Source: Candidatus Omnitrophota bacterium
GTDB lineage: Bacteria > Omnitrophota > Omnitrophia > Omnitrophales > Omnitrophaceae
DNA length: 36,770 nt
Assembly (NCBI GenBank): GCA_029561555.1
Contig: JAKQXH010000003.1
Coordinates: 1 to 36,770, forward strand
Direction: 5' to 3'
The notes below the pieces were generated by a model that saw only the letters and a list, made by a program, of their open reading frames with translations, searched no databases and was not told where the DNA came from. Positions 24,530 to 32,089 of this stretch are shown here, piece after piece. The translations under genes were made by a program, and so were the position numbers. Positions within the stretch are counted from its first letter, which is position 1. Each line of letters begins with the position of its first letter.

Positions 24530-25150
24530 ATGCTGCTAATCGTAGACTACGGGATGAGCAATCTGCGCAGCGTCGCAAAAGCATGCGAAGGGCTCGGCGC
24601 GGAAGTGACCGTCTCCGGAGATCCGGGCCGGATCGAACTTGCCGAGAAACTGATTCTACCGGGCGTCGGAGCTTTCGGACACGCCGTTGCGGAGCTCCAG
24701 TCCCGGGGGCTCATCGCCCCGCTGAAAGCATTCGTCGCGGCCCAAAAACCTTTTCTCGGAATCTGCCTGGGATTGCAGCTGTTATTCGATTCCTCAGAAG
24801 AAGCCCCCGGCATTTCCGGGCTCGGAATCCTTCCGGGAAAAATCGCGCGGTTCCCGGGATTGCCCGGCCTGAAAATCCCCCACATGGGCTGGAATCAACT
24901 GTCAATCATCAGAAAAGAATGCCCGTTATTCAAAAATGTCCCGGATCTCTCCTACGCGTACTTTGTTCATTCTTACTTCGCTGCCGCGGCCGAATGCACG
25001 ATTGCGGCCGAATGCACCTACGGCGTCCGGTTCACCGCCGCCGCCTGGCAGAATCATATTTTCGGAGTCCAGTTTCATCCCGAAAAGAGTCAGGCAACCG
25101 GCCTGAAGATATTAAAAAATTTCATTGATTTGAAGGCCTCACAATGCTGA
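24530..25150 (+). CDS. hisH: Imidazole glycerol phosphate synthase, glutaminase subunit
   Basis: HisH hydrolyses glutamine and passes ammonia to HisF, which makes imidazole glycerol phosphate and AICAR. The 206-residue class I glutamine amidotransferase has the nucleophile C79 in GICLGLQLLF and the partners H183 and E185 in QFHPEKS. The start follows a 76-nt gap and lacks a clear ribosome binding site. Residues 153-164 are an in-frame tandem repeat (AAECTI/AAECTY) caused by an 18-nt duplication, giving a small insertion just before the catalytic histidine loop. The partner hisF lies three genes downstream. The end overlaps hisA by 7 nt. Confidence 0.94.
   Translation: MLLIVDYGMSNLRSVAKACEGLGAEVTVSGDPGRIELAEKLILPGVGAFGHAVAELQSRGLIAPLKAFVAAQKPFLGICLGLQLLFDSSEEAPGISGLGILPGKIARFPGLPGLKIPHMGWNQLSIIRKECPLFKNVPDLSYAYFVHSYFAAAAECTIAAECTYGVRFTAAAWQNHIFGVQFHPEKSQATGLKILKNFIDLKASQC
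24986..25017 (+). repeat. 18-nt-period tandem duplication within hisH
   Basis: GCGGCCGAATGCAC occurs at 24986-24999 and again at 25004-25017, separated by GATT, so the period is 18 nt. It keeps the hisH frame and adds six residues (AAECTI/AAECTY). The identical copies suggest a recent slip duplication. Confidence 0.75.
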
Positions 25151-25884
25151 TCATTCCCGCAATCGACCTGAGGGGAGGAAAAGTAGTCCGTTGGATCACC
25201 GGATCGCCGCGGCAAGAGATCCCTTACGGGGACGATCCGCTTGCCTTTGCACGGCAATACGAAAAAGAGGGCGCCCTGTGGCTGCATGTCATCGATTTGG
25301 ACGGCGCAATTGCGGGAAAGCTGACTAACTTGGCCAAAATCCTGGAGATCCGGAAAGCGTCCCGACTGAAAATCGAAGTCGGCGGAGGCATTCGAAACCT
25401 AGAAACCGTCGACAAGCTGATCGGAGAGGGCATCGATCGGGTCATCCTGGGAACCAAAGCCGTTGACTCTTTGTTTCTGCGTAAGGCGCTCGATCAATAC
25501 GGAGACAAACTGGCCGTAAGCGCAGACGCACTGAAGGGAACCGTCAAGATCGCCGGTTGGGCAGAATCGTCCGAGCTCTCACTCGATGAGTTCTTGGCCG
25601 AGCTCGCAAAAACTCCGCTCAAAACCCTGATCTGCACCGAAATTTCCCGTGACGGCATGATGAAAGGGCCGGACACGGAAAATCTGATCGCGCTGTGCCG
25701 GAGAACTCCGGGGATCCGGATGATTTTATCGGGCGGAGTTTCATCCCTGGATGACATTTTAAAACTCGCCGGGATTTCCGAACCCAATTTTCTCGGCGTT
25801 ATCGTAGGACGCGCACTTTACGAAAAAAAATTTTCATTGGAAGAAGCCTTGCGAATCGCCGAGAGGAGCCGGAAATGCATCTGA
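25144..25884 (+). CDS. hisA: Phosphoribosylformimino-5-aminoimidazole carboxamide ribotide isomerase
   Basis: HisA opens the ribose ring of ProFAR to give PRFAR, the substrate of HisF/HisH. The 246-residue (beta/alpha)8 barrel has the two catalytic aspartates, D8 in IIPAIDLRGG and D128 in VSADALKG, and the phosphate-binding loops VGGGIRN and ILSGGVSS. The loop after strand 1 reads WITGSPRQEIPYGDDP, where most relatives have a VRLxQGD-type sequence, so the N-terminal loop is divergent. It overlaps hisH by 7 nt and the next gene by 10 nt. Confidence 0.93.
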   Translation: MLIIPAIDLRGGKVVRWITGSPRQEIPYGDDPLAFARQYEKEGALWLHVIDLDGAIAGKLTNLAKILEIRKASRLKIEVGGGIRNLETVDKLIGEGIDRVILGTKAVDSLFLRKALDQYGDKLAVSADALKGTVKIAGWAESSELSLDEFLAELAKTPLKTLICTEISRDGMMKGPDTENLIALCRRTPGIRMILSGGVSSLDDILKLAGISEPNFLGVIVGRALYEKKFSLEEALRIAERSRKCI

Positions 25885-26276
25885 GCCTCGACCCTAAAAA
25901 TCTGCAGGAACTTTTAAGTCAGCAGTGGGCAATTGTCGCCATCGCCGGGATTCTCCTGACGATTACGGTACGGATCCTGTTTCTCGGAAGACTGTTTGTC
26001 GTCTTGAAAGCCTGGGGCCGTGAGCCTTACCGGCAAATACTGAAAGAATATGTCCGTAGGGCCGTTCCCGGCTGGTTCGGCATCGCGTTCTCCGTCGCAA
26101 CTCTGGAATTAACGCTTTCGTTCCCGGGAATCTGGAGATTCGGGCTGACCCGCAGGGAAGGGCTCCTCGTCGCGGTCATCTTCTTATTTCTCGGCATCCT
26201 GTTGCACTCGAAGGCCCTATGCGCCGCCAGCAGCACCGTTTTAAAGCGCCGGGCCGAAACCGAAACGGTCCTGTGA
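25875..26276 (+). CDS. Unrecognised small membrane protein between hisA and hisF
   Basis: I do not recognise this 133-residue protein. It shows three hydrophobic segments (about 18-44, 66-82 and 97-112). Between the first two lies a basic stretch, [23 protein letters not shown], cited here as the region 45-67. The C-terminus is charged (KRRAETET). It has a textbook AGGAG ribosome binding site (25864-25868) 6 nt before the ATG, better than most genes around it. It overlaps hisA by 10 nt and ends 4 nt before hisF, so it is translated as part of the operon. Composition resembles its neighbours, so recent transfer is not indicated. A role in histidine synthesis would be a guess. Confidence 0.78.
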   Translation: MHLSLDPKNLQELLSQQWAIVAIAGILLTITVRILFLGRLFVVLKAWGREPYRQILKEYVRRAVPGWFGIAFSVATLELTLSFPGIWRFGLTRREGLLVAVIFLFLGILLHSKALCAASSTVLKRRAETETVL

Positions 26277-26280
26277 AATC

Positions 26281-27045
26281 ATGCCCCTAGCGAAACGCAT
26301 TATTCCGTGCCTTGACGTCGACCGGGGAAGAGTCGTAAAAGGAATCCGCTTTTTGGAACTCCGCGATGCCGGGGATCCCGTCGAATGCGCTCAAGCCTAT
26401 GACCGGGCCATGGCGGACGAACTCGTTTTCCTGGACATCACCGCATCGCACGAAAACCGGAAAACGGTGCTTGAGATGGTTGAAAAAGTGGCGGAGACCA
26501 TTTATATCCCGTTTACCGTCGGCGGCGGCATCAATAGCATCCGGGACATCCGGGACTTGCTCGCGGCAGGCTGCGACAAAGTGCCCATCAACACCGCCGC
26601 GATCTACGACGAAACGATTCTCTCGGAAGCCAGCGCCCGGTTCGGGTGTCAGTGCATCGTTTCCGCGATTGATTGCCGGAAACAAGGCCCTAACACCTGG
26701 GAAGTTTACAGCCATGGGGGCCGAAAACCCTGCGGACGGGATACGATTACCTGGGCAAAGCGCGTCGTCGAACTCGGCGCGGGGGAAATCCTCCTGACCA
26801 GTATGGATCGCGACGGAACCCGGCAAGGCTACGATTTGGAACTGCTCCGGGCCGTTACGCAAGCCGTGAACGTGCCGGTTATTGCCTCGGGGGGAGTCGG
26901 CACGCTTCAGCATTTGGCGGACGGGATCCTGACCGGAGGCGCGGATGCCGTTCTGGCCGCGTCGATTTTTCATTTCGGTGAATTCAAAATACACGAGACA
27001 AAAGAATATCTTGCACAGCAGGGCATTCCGGTGAGAATGTCATAA
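26281..27045 (+). CDS. hisF: Imidazole glycerol phosphate synthase, cyclase subunit
   Basis: HisF uses ammonia from HisH to convert PRFAR into imidazole glycerol phosphate and AICAR. The 254-residue (beta/alpha)8 barrel has the catalytic aspartates D12 in IIPCLDVD and D131 in VSAIDCR. It also has [24 protein letters not shown] and IASGGVGT. It shares fold and origin with HisA upstream. There is no clear ribosome binding site, but the gene starts only 4 nt after the membrane-protein gene, so reinitiation is likely. Confidence 0.96.
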   Translation: MPLAKRIIPCLDVDRGRVVKGIRFLELRDAGDPVECAQAYDRAMADELVFLDITASHENRKTVLEMVEKVAETIYIPFTVGGGINSIRDIRDLLAAGCDKVPINTAAIYDETILSEASARFGCQCIVSAIDCRKQGPNTWEVYSHGGRKPCGRDTITWAKRVVELGAGEILLTSMDRDGTRQGYDLELLRAVTQAVNVPVIASGGVGTLQHLADGILTGGADAVLAASIFHFGEFKIHETKEYLAQQGIPVRMS

Positions 27046-27070
27046 TCGAGATCTGAACAAGGAGGTTGGC

Positions 27071-27448
27071 ATGCAGCTTAAATTCGACGAAAAAGGCCTA
27101 ATCACAGCCGTTATGCAGGACGCCAAAACGCAGGAAGTCCTGATGGTCGCTTATATGAACGAAACGGCATTCCGGAAGACCGTGGAAACCGGAAAAGCGC
27201 ATTTCTTCTCCCGCTCCCGAAATAAAATCTGGCTAAAAGGAGAAACGTCGGGCCACGTACAGACCGTTAAGCAAATCCTGACGGATTGCGACCGGGACTG
27301 CCTTCTGCTTCTGGTTGAGCAGGAAGGCGGCGCCTGTCACCTGGGCTATCGGACCTGCTTCGTTCATAAAGTCACTCCGTCCGGAGACACCGACGGAGTA
27401 ACTCAGGAAAAAGTTTTTAACCCCGACAGCGTCTATGACAAAACCTGA
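27071..27448 (+). CDS. hisI: Phosphoribosyl-AMP cyclohydrolase
   Basis: HisI opens the adenine ring of PR-AMP, the third step of histidine synthesis. The 125-residue protein has GETSGHVQTV (57-66) and the metal site D72-C73-D74-R75-D76 with C89 and C96. It is the single-domain form: the HisE pyrophosphatase domain found fused in many bacteria is absent. HisE must therefore be encoded elsewhere. A strong AAGGAGG ribosome binding site (27059-27065) precedes the ATG. The end overlaps trpE by 14 nt, physically joining the his and trp gene sets. Confidence 0.95.
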   Translation: MQLKFDEKGLITAVMQDAKTQEVLMVAYMNETAFRKTVETGKAHFFSRSRNKIWLKGETSGHVQTVKQILTDCDRDCLLLLVEQEGGACHLGYRTCFVHKVTPSGDTDGVTQEKVFNPDSVYDKT

Positions 27449-28946
27449 TTTCATAACGCCTTCGTACGGCGAATTCAAGCGTCTGGCCCGCCAGGGGAAT
27501 CTCATTCCTCTGACCCGGGAATTTCTGGCCGACATCGAAACTCCCGTGACCGGATTCCTGAAGGTTGCGCGGCGAGAAAACGCCAGTTTCCTTCTTGAGT
27601 CCGTCGAGCACGGGGAAAAAATCGGCCGTTATTCCTTTGTCGGCAGCCACCCCCTGGAAATCCTCGCGGCGAAAGAGGATGAAGATATCACCGCGAAACT
27701 GGAAAAGCGCATGCGCGAAATCCGTCTGGCGGGGAAGGAAAAACTTCCTTCTTTCTGCGGAGGATTTGTGGGATATCTCGGTTACGAAAATGTCGCTCAT
27801 TACGAAAAAATCCGCCTGCATAAAAAAAAGGGGGTCGAATGCCCGCATGCCGTTTTCTTCATGCCGTCACGGCTTCTGATCTTCGACCATTTGAACCGGA
27901 CCCTTAAAATCGTCGTGTTTACCAAAAAAGAAGGGAACTTGGGCAGCTGCTACCGAAAAGCTTGCGCTGATCTTGATGAAATGACGGAAACCTTGCTTCG
28001 CCCCCTGAAACACGCGGCAACACTTCACGGACTGGAACCGGCAAGTGAAACTCCCCGGCCCGAAAAATCCAATATGACGCGGGCGGATTTCGAATCAAAA
28101 ATCAACCGGGTCAAAAAATATATCCGGCAGGGGGACTGCATTCAAGTGGTATTCTCCCAGCGGTTCGAAGCGGGAGAAAACGTAAATTGCTTCGAAGTCT
28201 ACCGAACACTCCGGTCCGTCAACCCGTCGCCATACATGTTTTTCTTCCGGTTTCGCGAAAGCGTCCTGATCGGATCGTCCCCGGAACTTCTGGTCAAAAA
28301 ATACGGAACTCAAGCCGAAATCCGGCCGATCGCGGGAACCCGTCCCCGAGGCGCGGACGAACGCAAAGACCAGCTGTTGGAACGGGATCTGAAGGCGTCC
28401 CGCAAAGAACTCGCGGAGCATTTGATGCTGGTGGATCTCGGCCGGAACGATCTGGGACGCGTTTGCCGGTACAACAGCGTGAGGGTCGAAGAATTTGCCC
28501 GGATCGAGCGCTATTCCCATGTGATGCACCTGGTGAGCGTCGTTACCGGGCAGCTCAAAAGCGGCAAGGACGCCTTTCACCTTCTCCGCGCCGCATTCCC
28601 GGCCGGTACCGTCACCGGCGCTCCAAAAGTGCGCGCCATGCAAATTATCGACGAGCTGGAGGAAACCAAGCGGGGGCCCTACGCGGGATGTCTGGGCTAT
28701 TTCAGCCTGAACGGCGACATGGACATGTGCATCATGATCCGAACGATTTTCGTCCACAAGAACCGGGCCTATGTTCAAGCCGGCGCGGGAATTGTGTACG
28801 ACTCCCGTCCGTCCGCGGAATATTTAGAAACAGTCAACAAAGCGAAAGCCCTGTTCCGCGCCATCGCTCTTTCCGAAAAACGCTTGCTGAAAACCCGGGG
28901 CCGACAGCGCTCCGGCCAATCAACCCATCGGAGCGGCAAGTCATGA
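27435..28946 (+). CDS. trpE: Anthranilate synthase component I
   Basis: TrpE makes anthranilate from chorismate and ammonia, the committed step of tryptophan synthesis. The 503-residue protein has the tryptophan-binding LLES motif (53-56), which points to feedback inhibition. The chorismate-binding domain has IQVVFSQRFE, RPIAGTRPRGA, LVDLGRNDLGRV and GTVTGAPKVRAM, and finally AGAGIVYDS. The C-terminus ends in a basic tail (KTRGRQRSGQSTHRSGK). The start lies within hisI (14-nt overlap) and the end overlaps trpG (ATGA). The glutaminase partner is the next gene. Confidence 0.95.
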   Translation: MTKPDFITPSYGEFKRLARQGNLIPLTREFLADIETPVTGFLKVARRENASFLLESVEHGEKIGRYSFVGSHPLEILAAKEDEDITAKLEKRMREIRLAGKEKLPSFCGGFVGYLGYENVAHYEKIRLHKKKGVECPHAVFFMPSRLLIFDHLNRTLKIVVFTKKEGNLGSCYRKACADLDEMTETLLRPLKHAATLHGLEPASETPRPEKSNMTRADFESKINRVKKYIRQGDCIQVVFSQRFEAGENVNCFEVYRTLRSVNPSPYMFFFRFRESVLIGSSPELLVKKYGTQAEIRPIAGTRPRGADERKDQLLERDLKASRKELAEHLMLVDLGRNDLGRVCRYNSVRVEEFARIERYSHVMHLVSVVTGQLKSGKDAFHLLRAAFPAGTVTGAPKVRAMQIIDELEETKRGPYAGCLGYFSLNGDMDMCIMIRTIFVHKNRAYVQAGAGIVYDSRPSAEYLETVNKAKALFRAIALSEKRLLKTRGRQRSGQSTHRSGKS

Positions 28947-29509
28947 TACTGGTCATCGATAACTACGACTCGTTTACTTACAATTTAGTGCAATATCTCG
29001 GAGAGCTCGGAACCCGGCCGCTGGTTTTCCGGAACGACGAAATTTCCATAAAAAAAATCAAAGCGTTGCGCCCTCAAAAAATCCTGATCTCTCCCGGCCC
29101 CTGCACGCCCAAAGAAGCCGGTATCTCCAACGACGTGATTCGGGAATTCTCCGGGAAATGCCCGATTCTGGGTGTCTGCCTCGGCCATCAGTGCCTGGGT
29201 TATGTATTCGGCGGGAAAATTGTGATCGCCAAGCGCATCATGCATGGAAAAACCTCCCCGATTCACCACAGCGGGAAAATATTATTCCGGGGAGTCTCCA
29301 ATCCCTTCCAGGCAACACGGTATCACTCGCTTCTAGTCGAACGGAAAAGCATCCCCCCGGTTTTAGAAATTACCGCATGGACTCGCGAAGGAGAAATAAT
29401 GGGGATCAAACATCGCCGCCACCAGACATGGGGAGTTCAATTTCATCCGGAATCCATCATGACTCTGGAAGGGAAGAAAATTCTCGGAAATTTCCTGCAA
29501 CTGATTTAA
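28943..29509 (+). CDS. trpG: Anthranilate synthase glutaminase component
   Basis: TrpG supplies ammonia from glutamine to TrpE and may also serve as PabA in folate synthesis. The 188-residue protein begins MILVIDNYDSFTYNLVQYLG. It has the nucleophile C79 in GVCLGHQCLG and the triad partners H168 and E170 in VQFHPESIMT. The frame is open well upstream of this ATG, inside trpE, but the family starts exactly here and the ATG overlaps the trpE stop by 4 nt. It is followed by an AT-rich 145-nt gap before trpD, the only real break in the trp genes. Confidence 0.95.
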   Translation: MILVIDNYDSFTYNLVQYLGELGTRPLVFRNDEISIKKIKALRPQKILISPGPCTPKEAGISNDVIREFSGKCPILGVCLGHQCLGYVFGGKIVIAKRIMHGKTSPIHHSGKILFRGVSNPFQATRYHSLLVERKSIPPVLEITAWTREGEIMGIKHRRHQTWGVQFHPESIMTLEGKKILGNFLQLI

Positions 29510-29510
29510 T

Positions 29511-29540
29511 TGAAATAAGTTGCAATTTCGTTTTATTTCA
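29511..29540 (+). other. Weak AT-rich inverted repeat after trpG
   Basis: TGAAATAA (29511-29518) and TTATTTCA (29533-29540) are perfect inverted repeats with a 14-nt spacer, starting 2 nt after the trpG stop. The stem is all weak pairs except two, and no U-tract follows, so terminator function is doubtful. It could be a protein-binding site. Confidence 0.3.
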
Positions 29541-29577
29541 GGAAGTTCGTACCTATTTTTCGAGCAACGTTTTCCGA

Positions 29578-29658
29578 ATGGTCCATGCTATTAGGATTCT
29601 TTTCATCCTCTTCTTGTTGATCAAATTTTTATTTTACGCTAAAATTGTGTCAAGATGA
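29578..29658 (+). CDS. Possible 26-residue hydrophobic microprotein coupled to trpD
   Basis: An ATG at 29578 opens a 26-codon frame that stops with a TGA overlapping the trpD start (ATGA, 29655-29658). The peptide begins MVHAIR, has an uninterrupted hydrophobic core of about 14 residues of I, L and F (with one K), and ends AKIVSR. That is the layout of a single-pass membrane peptide. It contains no tryptophan, so it is not a classical trp attenuator leader. There is no good ribosome binding site. The T-rich base composition by itself favours hydrophobic codons, so chance is a serious alternative. Confidence 0.25.
   Translation: MVHAIRILFILFLLIKFLFYAKIVSR
29617..29645 (+). promoter_or_regulatory. 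Putative internal promoter for trpD
   Basis: TTGATC (29617-29622, 4/6) and TAAAAT (29640-29645, 5/6) are spaced by exactly 17 nt in the AT-rich gap before trpD. The predicted start point would be near 29652, only about 3 nt before the trpD ATG, so this message would be almost leaderless. Confidence 0.45.
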
Positions 29659-30692
29659 TACAGCGAAACTGTAAGATCAATAGTGAAAGTGTATTGCGAA
29701 AGCTGCTTTTACAAGAAAATTTCCGGGATGGAAATGCAAAAATATTCTTCCAAAAACTCTTCTCCGGAAGTTATGATTCGAATGCGGCATCCAGCGCATT
29801 GATCTTATTGCGGGAAAGAGGAGAAACCGCCGAAGAACTGTCCTCGTTAATCCGGATGCTTCGGAAGCAAAGCCATTCCCTGAAGGCTTCCTTCAAACAC
29901 TTGGTCGACAATTGCGGAACCGGAGGAGACCGGAAAGGAACATTCAATATCTCGACCCTGTCCGCTCTTGTTGCGGCGGGAGCCGGCGCCCGCGTGGCAA
30001 AACACGGAAACCGCTCGTCATCATCCGGAATCGGGAGCACCGATATTCTGGACGCCCTCGGCGTGAAAACTTCCGCGCCGGCTGAAATTATGCTCAGGGC
30101 ATTGAATTCCACCGGATTCGGCTATTTTCATGCGCCGTTCTATCATCCGCTCATGCAAAATATTCGGGAGCTCAGAAAGAAAATCCCGGGACGAACCATC
30201 TTCAATCTAGCCGGCCCTCTTCTCAATCCGGTAAGCGTCAGAAGGCAAGTTGTCGGCGTGCCGGACTCAAAGACCTTTCATCTCATGGCCGACACGCTGC
30301 TCAAGCTTCGCCCCGAACACGCCTTTGTGGTCTGCGGGCATGGGGGAACGGACGAAATCACTCCTTACGGCCGAACCCTCGCGGCGGAAATCAAAGAAGG
30401 GAAAATCCGTTATTTTCAAATCGAACCGACCCGATGGTCTTTCAAATCCGCCTCCGCGCAAACGCTCAAAGGCGGCGACCTTCGGCAAAACAGGCTCATC
30501 GCCTTGGGAATTTTGAAAAACGAAATCCGGGGAGCTCGCCGGGACACGGTTCTTTTGAACGCAGCCCTTACGCTGGTGGCCAGCGGACGGGCTACGGACA
30601 TGCCGGAAGGGCTCCGATTGGCGCGGGCCAGTTTGGACTCGGGAAATGCTTTTTTCGTTTTAAAAAAACTGATTCAAATCACAAACTCATGA
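29655..30692 (+). CDS. trpD: Anthranilate phosphoribosyltransferase
   Basis: TrpD joins anthranilate to phosphoribosyl pyrophosphate. The 345-residue protein has CGTGGD (87-92), the KHGNR motif (116-120), GSTDILDALG and the metal-site segment GGTDEI. The first 12 or so residues (MIQRNCKINSES) are not typical and no ribosome binding site is visible. The true start could therefore be a nearby TTG, or translation may depend on upstream coupling. It follows a 145-nt AT-rich gap, unlike the overlapping genes around it. The stop overlaps trpC (ATGA). Confidence 0.93.
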   Translation: MIQRNCKINSESVLRKLLLQENFRDGNAKIFFQKLFSGSYDSNAASSALILLRERGETAEELSSLIRMLRKQSHSLKASFKHLVDNCGTGGDRKGTFNISTLSALVAAGAGARVAKHGNRSSSSGIGSTDILDALGVKTSAPAEIMLRALNSTGFGYFHAPFYHPLMQNIRELRKKIPGRTIFNLAGPLLNPVSVRRQVVGVPDSKTFHLMADTLLKLRPEHAFVVCGHGGTDEITPYGRTLAAEIKEGKIRYFQIEPTRWSFKSASAQTLKGGDLRQNRLIALGILKNEIRGARRDTVLLNAALTLVASGRATDMPEGLRLARASLDSGNAFFVLKKLIQITNS

Positions 30693-31471
30693 TTCTGGAA
30701 GAAATTCTGACGCACAAGCGGAAAGAAATCGAGGAATTGAAACTCCGGTTCCCCCTGTCCCGCATCCAAGACGCTCTTCGCAGAAGGGAACCGGCCCGCC
30801 CGTTTCTTCCGGCAATCAGCGGCGAGAGGGAAGTCCATATCATCGCCGAACTCAAAAAAGCATCGCCTTCCCGCGGAGTGATCCGGGACGATTTCAATCC
30901 CCTCCAGATCGCCGAGCTCTTCGACCTGGCGGGAGCCGATGCGATTTCAATCCTGACGGAAACCACGCATTTCGCGGGACGCCCCAGTTATCTCCGAACG
31001 GTCCGGCGCGTGACCAATCTCCCTTTGCTTCGCAAAGACTTCGTCATCGACCGATATCAAATTTACGAATCCGCGCTTCTGGCCGCGGACGCCGTCCTTC
31101 TCATCTCGGCAATTCTCACGGACGAGGAACTGAAATTGTTCATCGAAGACGCAAAAAAACTCAGCCTCGAACCCCTCGTCGAAGTCCACACGGAAAACGA
31201 CCTCAAAAAAGCGCTGGATGCCGGCGCGACGCTGATCGGAATCAACAACCGGAACCTTCAGACGCTGAAAGTCAATCTGGAGACTTCCGAACGGCTGCTG
31301 AGACACGTTCCAAAGGGAATTACGGCCGTCATCGAAAGCGGCATCTCAAATCACTCGGATATTTTGCGCTACAAAAGTCTCGGCGTTACGGCATTTCTGA
31401 TCGGAACCGTCATCATGGAATCGGACGACATCGTTAAAAAACTGAGGGAGCTGAAAGGAAATCCGTCATGA
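30689..31471 (+). CDS. trpC: Indole-3-glycerol phosphate synthase
   Basis: TrpC closes the indole ring, converting CdRP to indole-3-glycerol phosphate. The 260-residue barrel shows the catalytic lysine region IIAELKKASPSRG (E54, K56), LLRKDFVIDRYQI, LVEVHTENDL and GINNRNL, then AVIESGI. The frame is open further upstream, but the ATG at 30689 is where the family begins and overlaps the trpD stop by 4 nt. It is a single-domain TrpC; the isomerase TrpF is a separate gene directly after it. Confidence 0.95.
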   Translation: MILEEILTHKRKEIEELKLRFPLSRIQDALRRREPARPFLPAISGEREVHIIAELKKASPSRGVIRDDFNPLQIAELFDLAGADAISILTETTHFAGRPSYLRTVRRVTNLPLLRKDFVIDRYQIYESALLAADAVLLISAILTDEELKLFIEDAKKLSLEPLVEVHTENDLKKALDAGATLIGINNRNLQTLKVNLETSERLLRHVPKGITAVIESGISNHSDILRYKSLGVTAFLIGTVIMESDDIVKKLRELKGNPS

Positions 31472-32088
31472 TTCGAGTTAAAATATGCGGGCTGACCCGG
31501 CCGGAAGATGCCGTAGCCGCAGCGGAAGCGGGAGCCGATTTCTTGGGGCTTGTTTTCGCGGAAAGCCCGCGACAAATCAACGCCGAGACCGCTTCCGACC
31601 TTATGCGGGCCGTCCCTCGATTTAAAAACTGGGTCGGCGTCTTTGTCGATGAACCCCCGGAAAATATCGTAAACCTCGCCGCACGGCTCCGATTCACCTT
31701 TGCGCAATTGCACGGGAACGAATCCCCCGAAAATTGCCGGGTGCTTACCGGCAAAGGGCTGCAAGTCATCAAGGCCTTCCGAATCCAAGGGGGGGACACC
31801 TTCGGCAAAATCAGCGATTTCGATGTCCCGTATATCCTCTTCGACAGCTTTTCGCCGGCCCGGCCGGGAGGGACCGGCAGGCACTTTGATTGGTCTCTTC
31901 TGCCGAGACAGGAAAAAACCGGCCGTTTTTTCGTCTCCGGAGGACTAGACGAAAATTCCGTCTCAGAACTCTTATCTTTTACCGCTCCTTTCGGCGTCGA
32001 CGTCTCATCCGGCGTCGAAGACTCACCCGGAATTAAAAACAAAGAAAAAATTACGCGGTTTATCCGAGCCGTCCGGAAACGGAACTGA
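31468..32088 (+). CDS. trpF: Phosphoribosylanthranilate isomerase
   Basis: TrpF isomerises phosphoribosylanthranilate to CdRP, the substrate of TrpC. The 206-residue barrel has the catalytic C7 in VKICGLTRPED and D126 in ILFDS. It also has FAESPRQI, LHGNES and a GGTGRHFDW phosphate loop, and ends with a SGGLDENSV-type segment. An AAAGGA ribosome binding site is placed about 9 nt before the ATG, which overlaps the trpC stop. In many bacteria trpB and trpA follow trpF. Here a histidine kinase gene starts 1 nt after the stop. Confidence 0.95.
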   Translation: MIRVKICGLTRPEDAVAAAEAGADFLGLVFAESPRQINAETASDLMRAVPRFKNWVGVFVDEPPENIVNLAARLRFTFAQLHGNESPENCRVLTGKGLQVIKAFRIQGGDTFGKISDFDVPYILFDSFSPARPGGTGRHFDWSLLPRQEKTGRFFVSGGLDENSVSELLSFTAPFGVDVSSGVEDSPGIKNKEKITRFIRAVRKRN

Positions 32089-32089
32089 C

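Noticed and set aside
24465..24539. 24-codon frame in the hisB-hisH gap overlapping the hisH start, as a possible leader peptide
   Set aside because: No ribosome binding site, its ATG lies in the hairpin loop, only one His-neutral, Cys/Pro-rich composition and no histidine codons, so it is not a his attenuator leader.
30434..30688. N-terminal extension of trpC inside trpD
   Set aside because: Arg-rich shadow of trpD; TrpC proteins begin at MILEEIL and the ATG there overlaps the trpD stop as expected.
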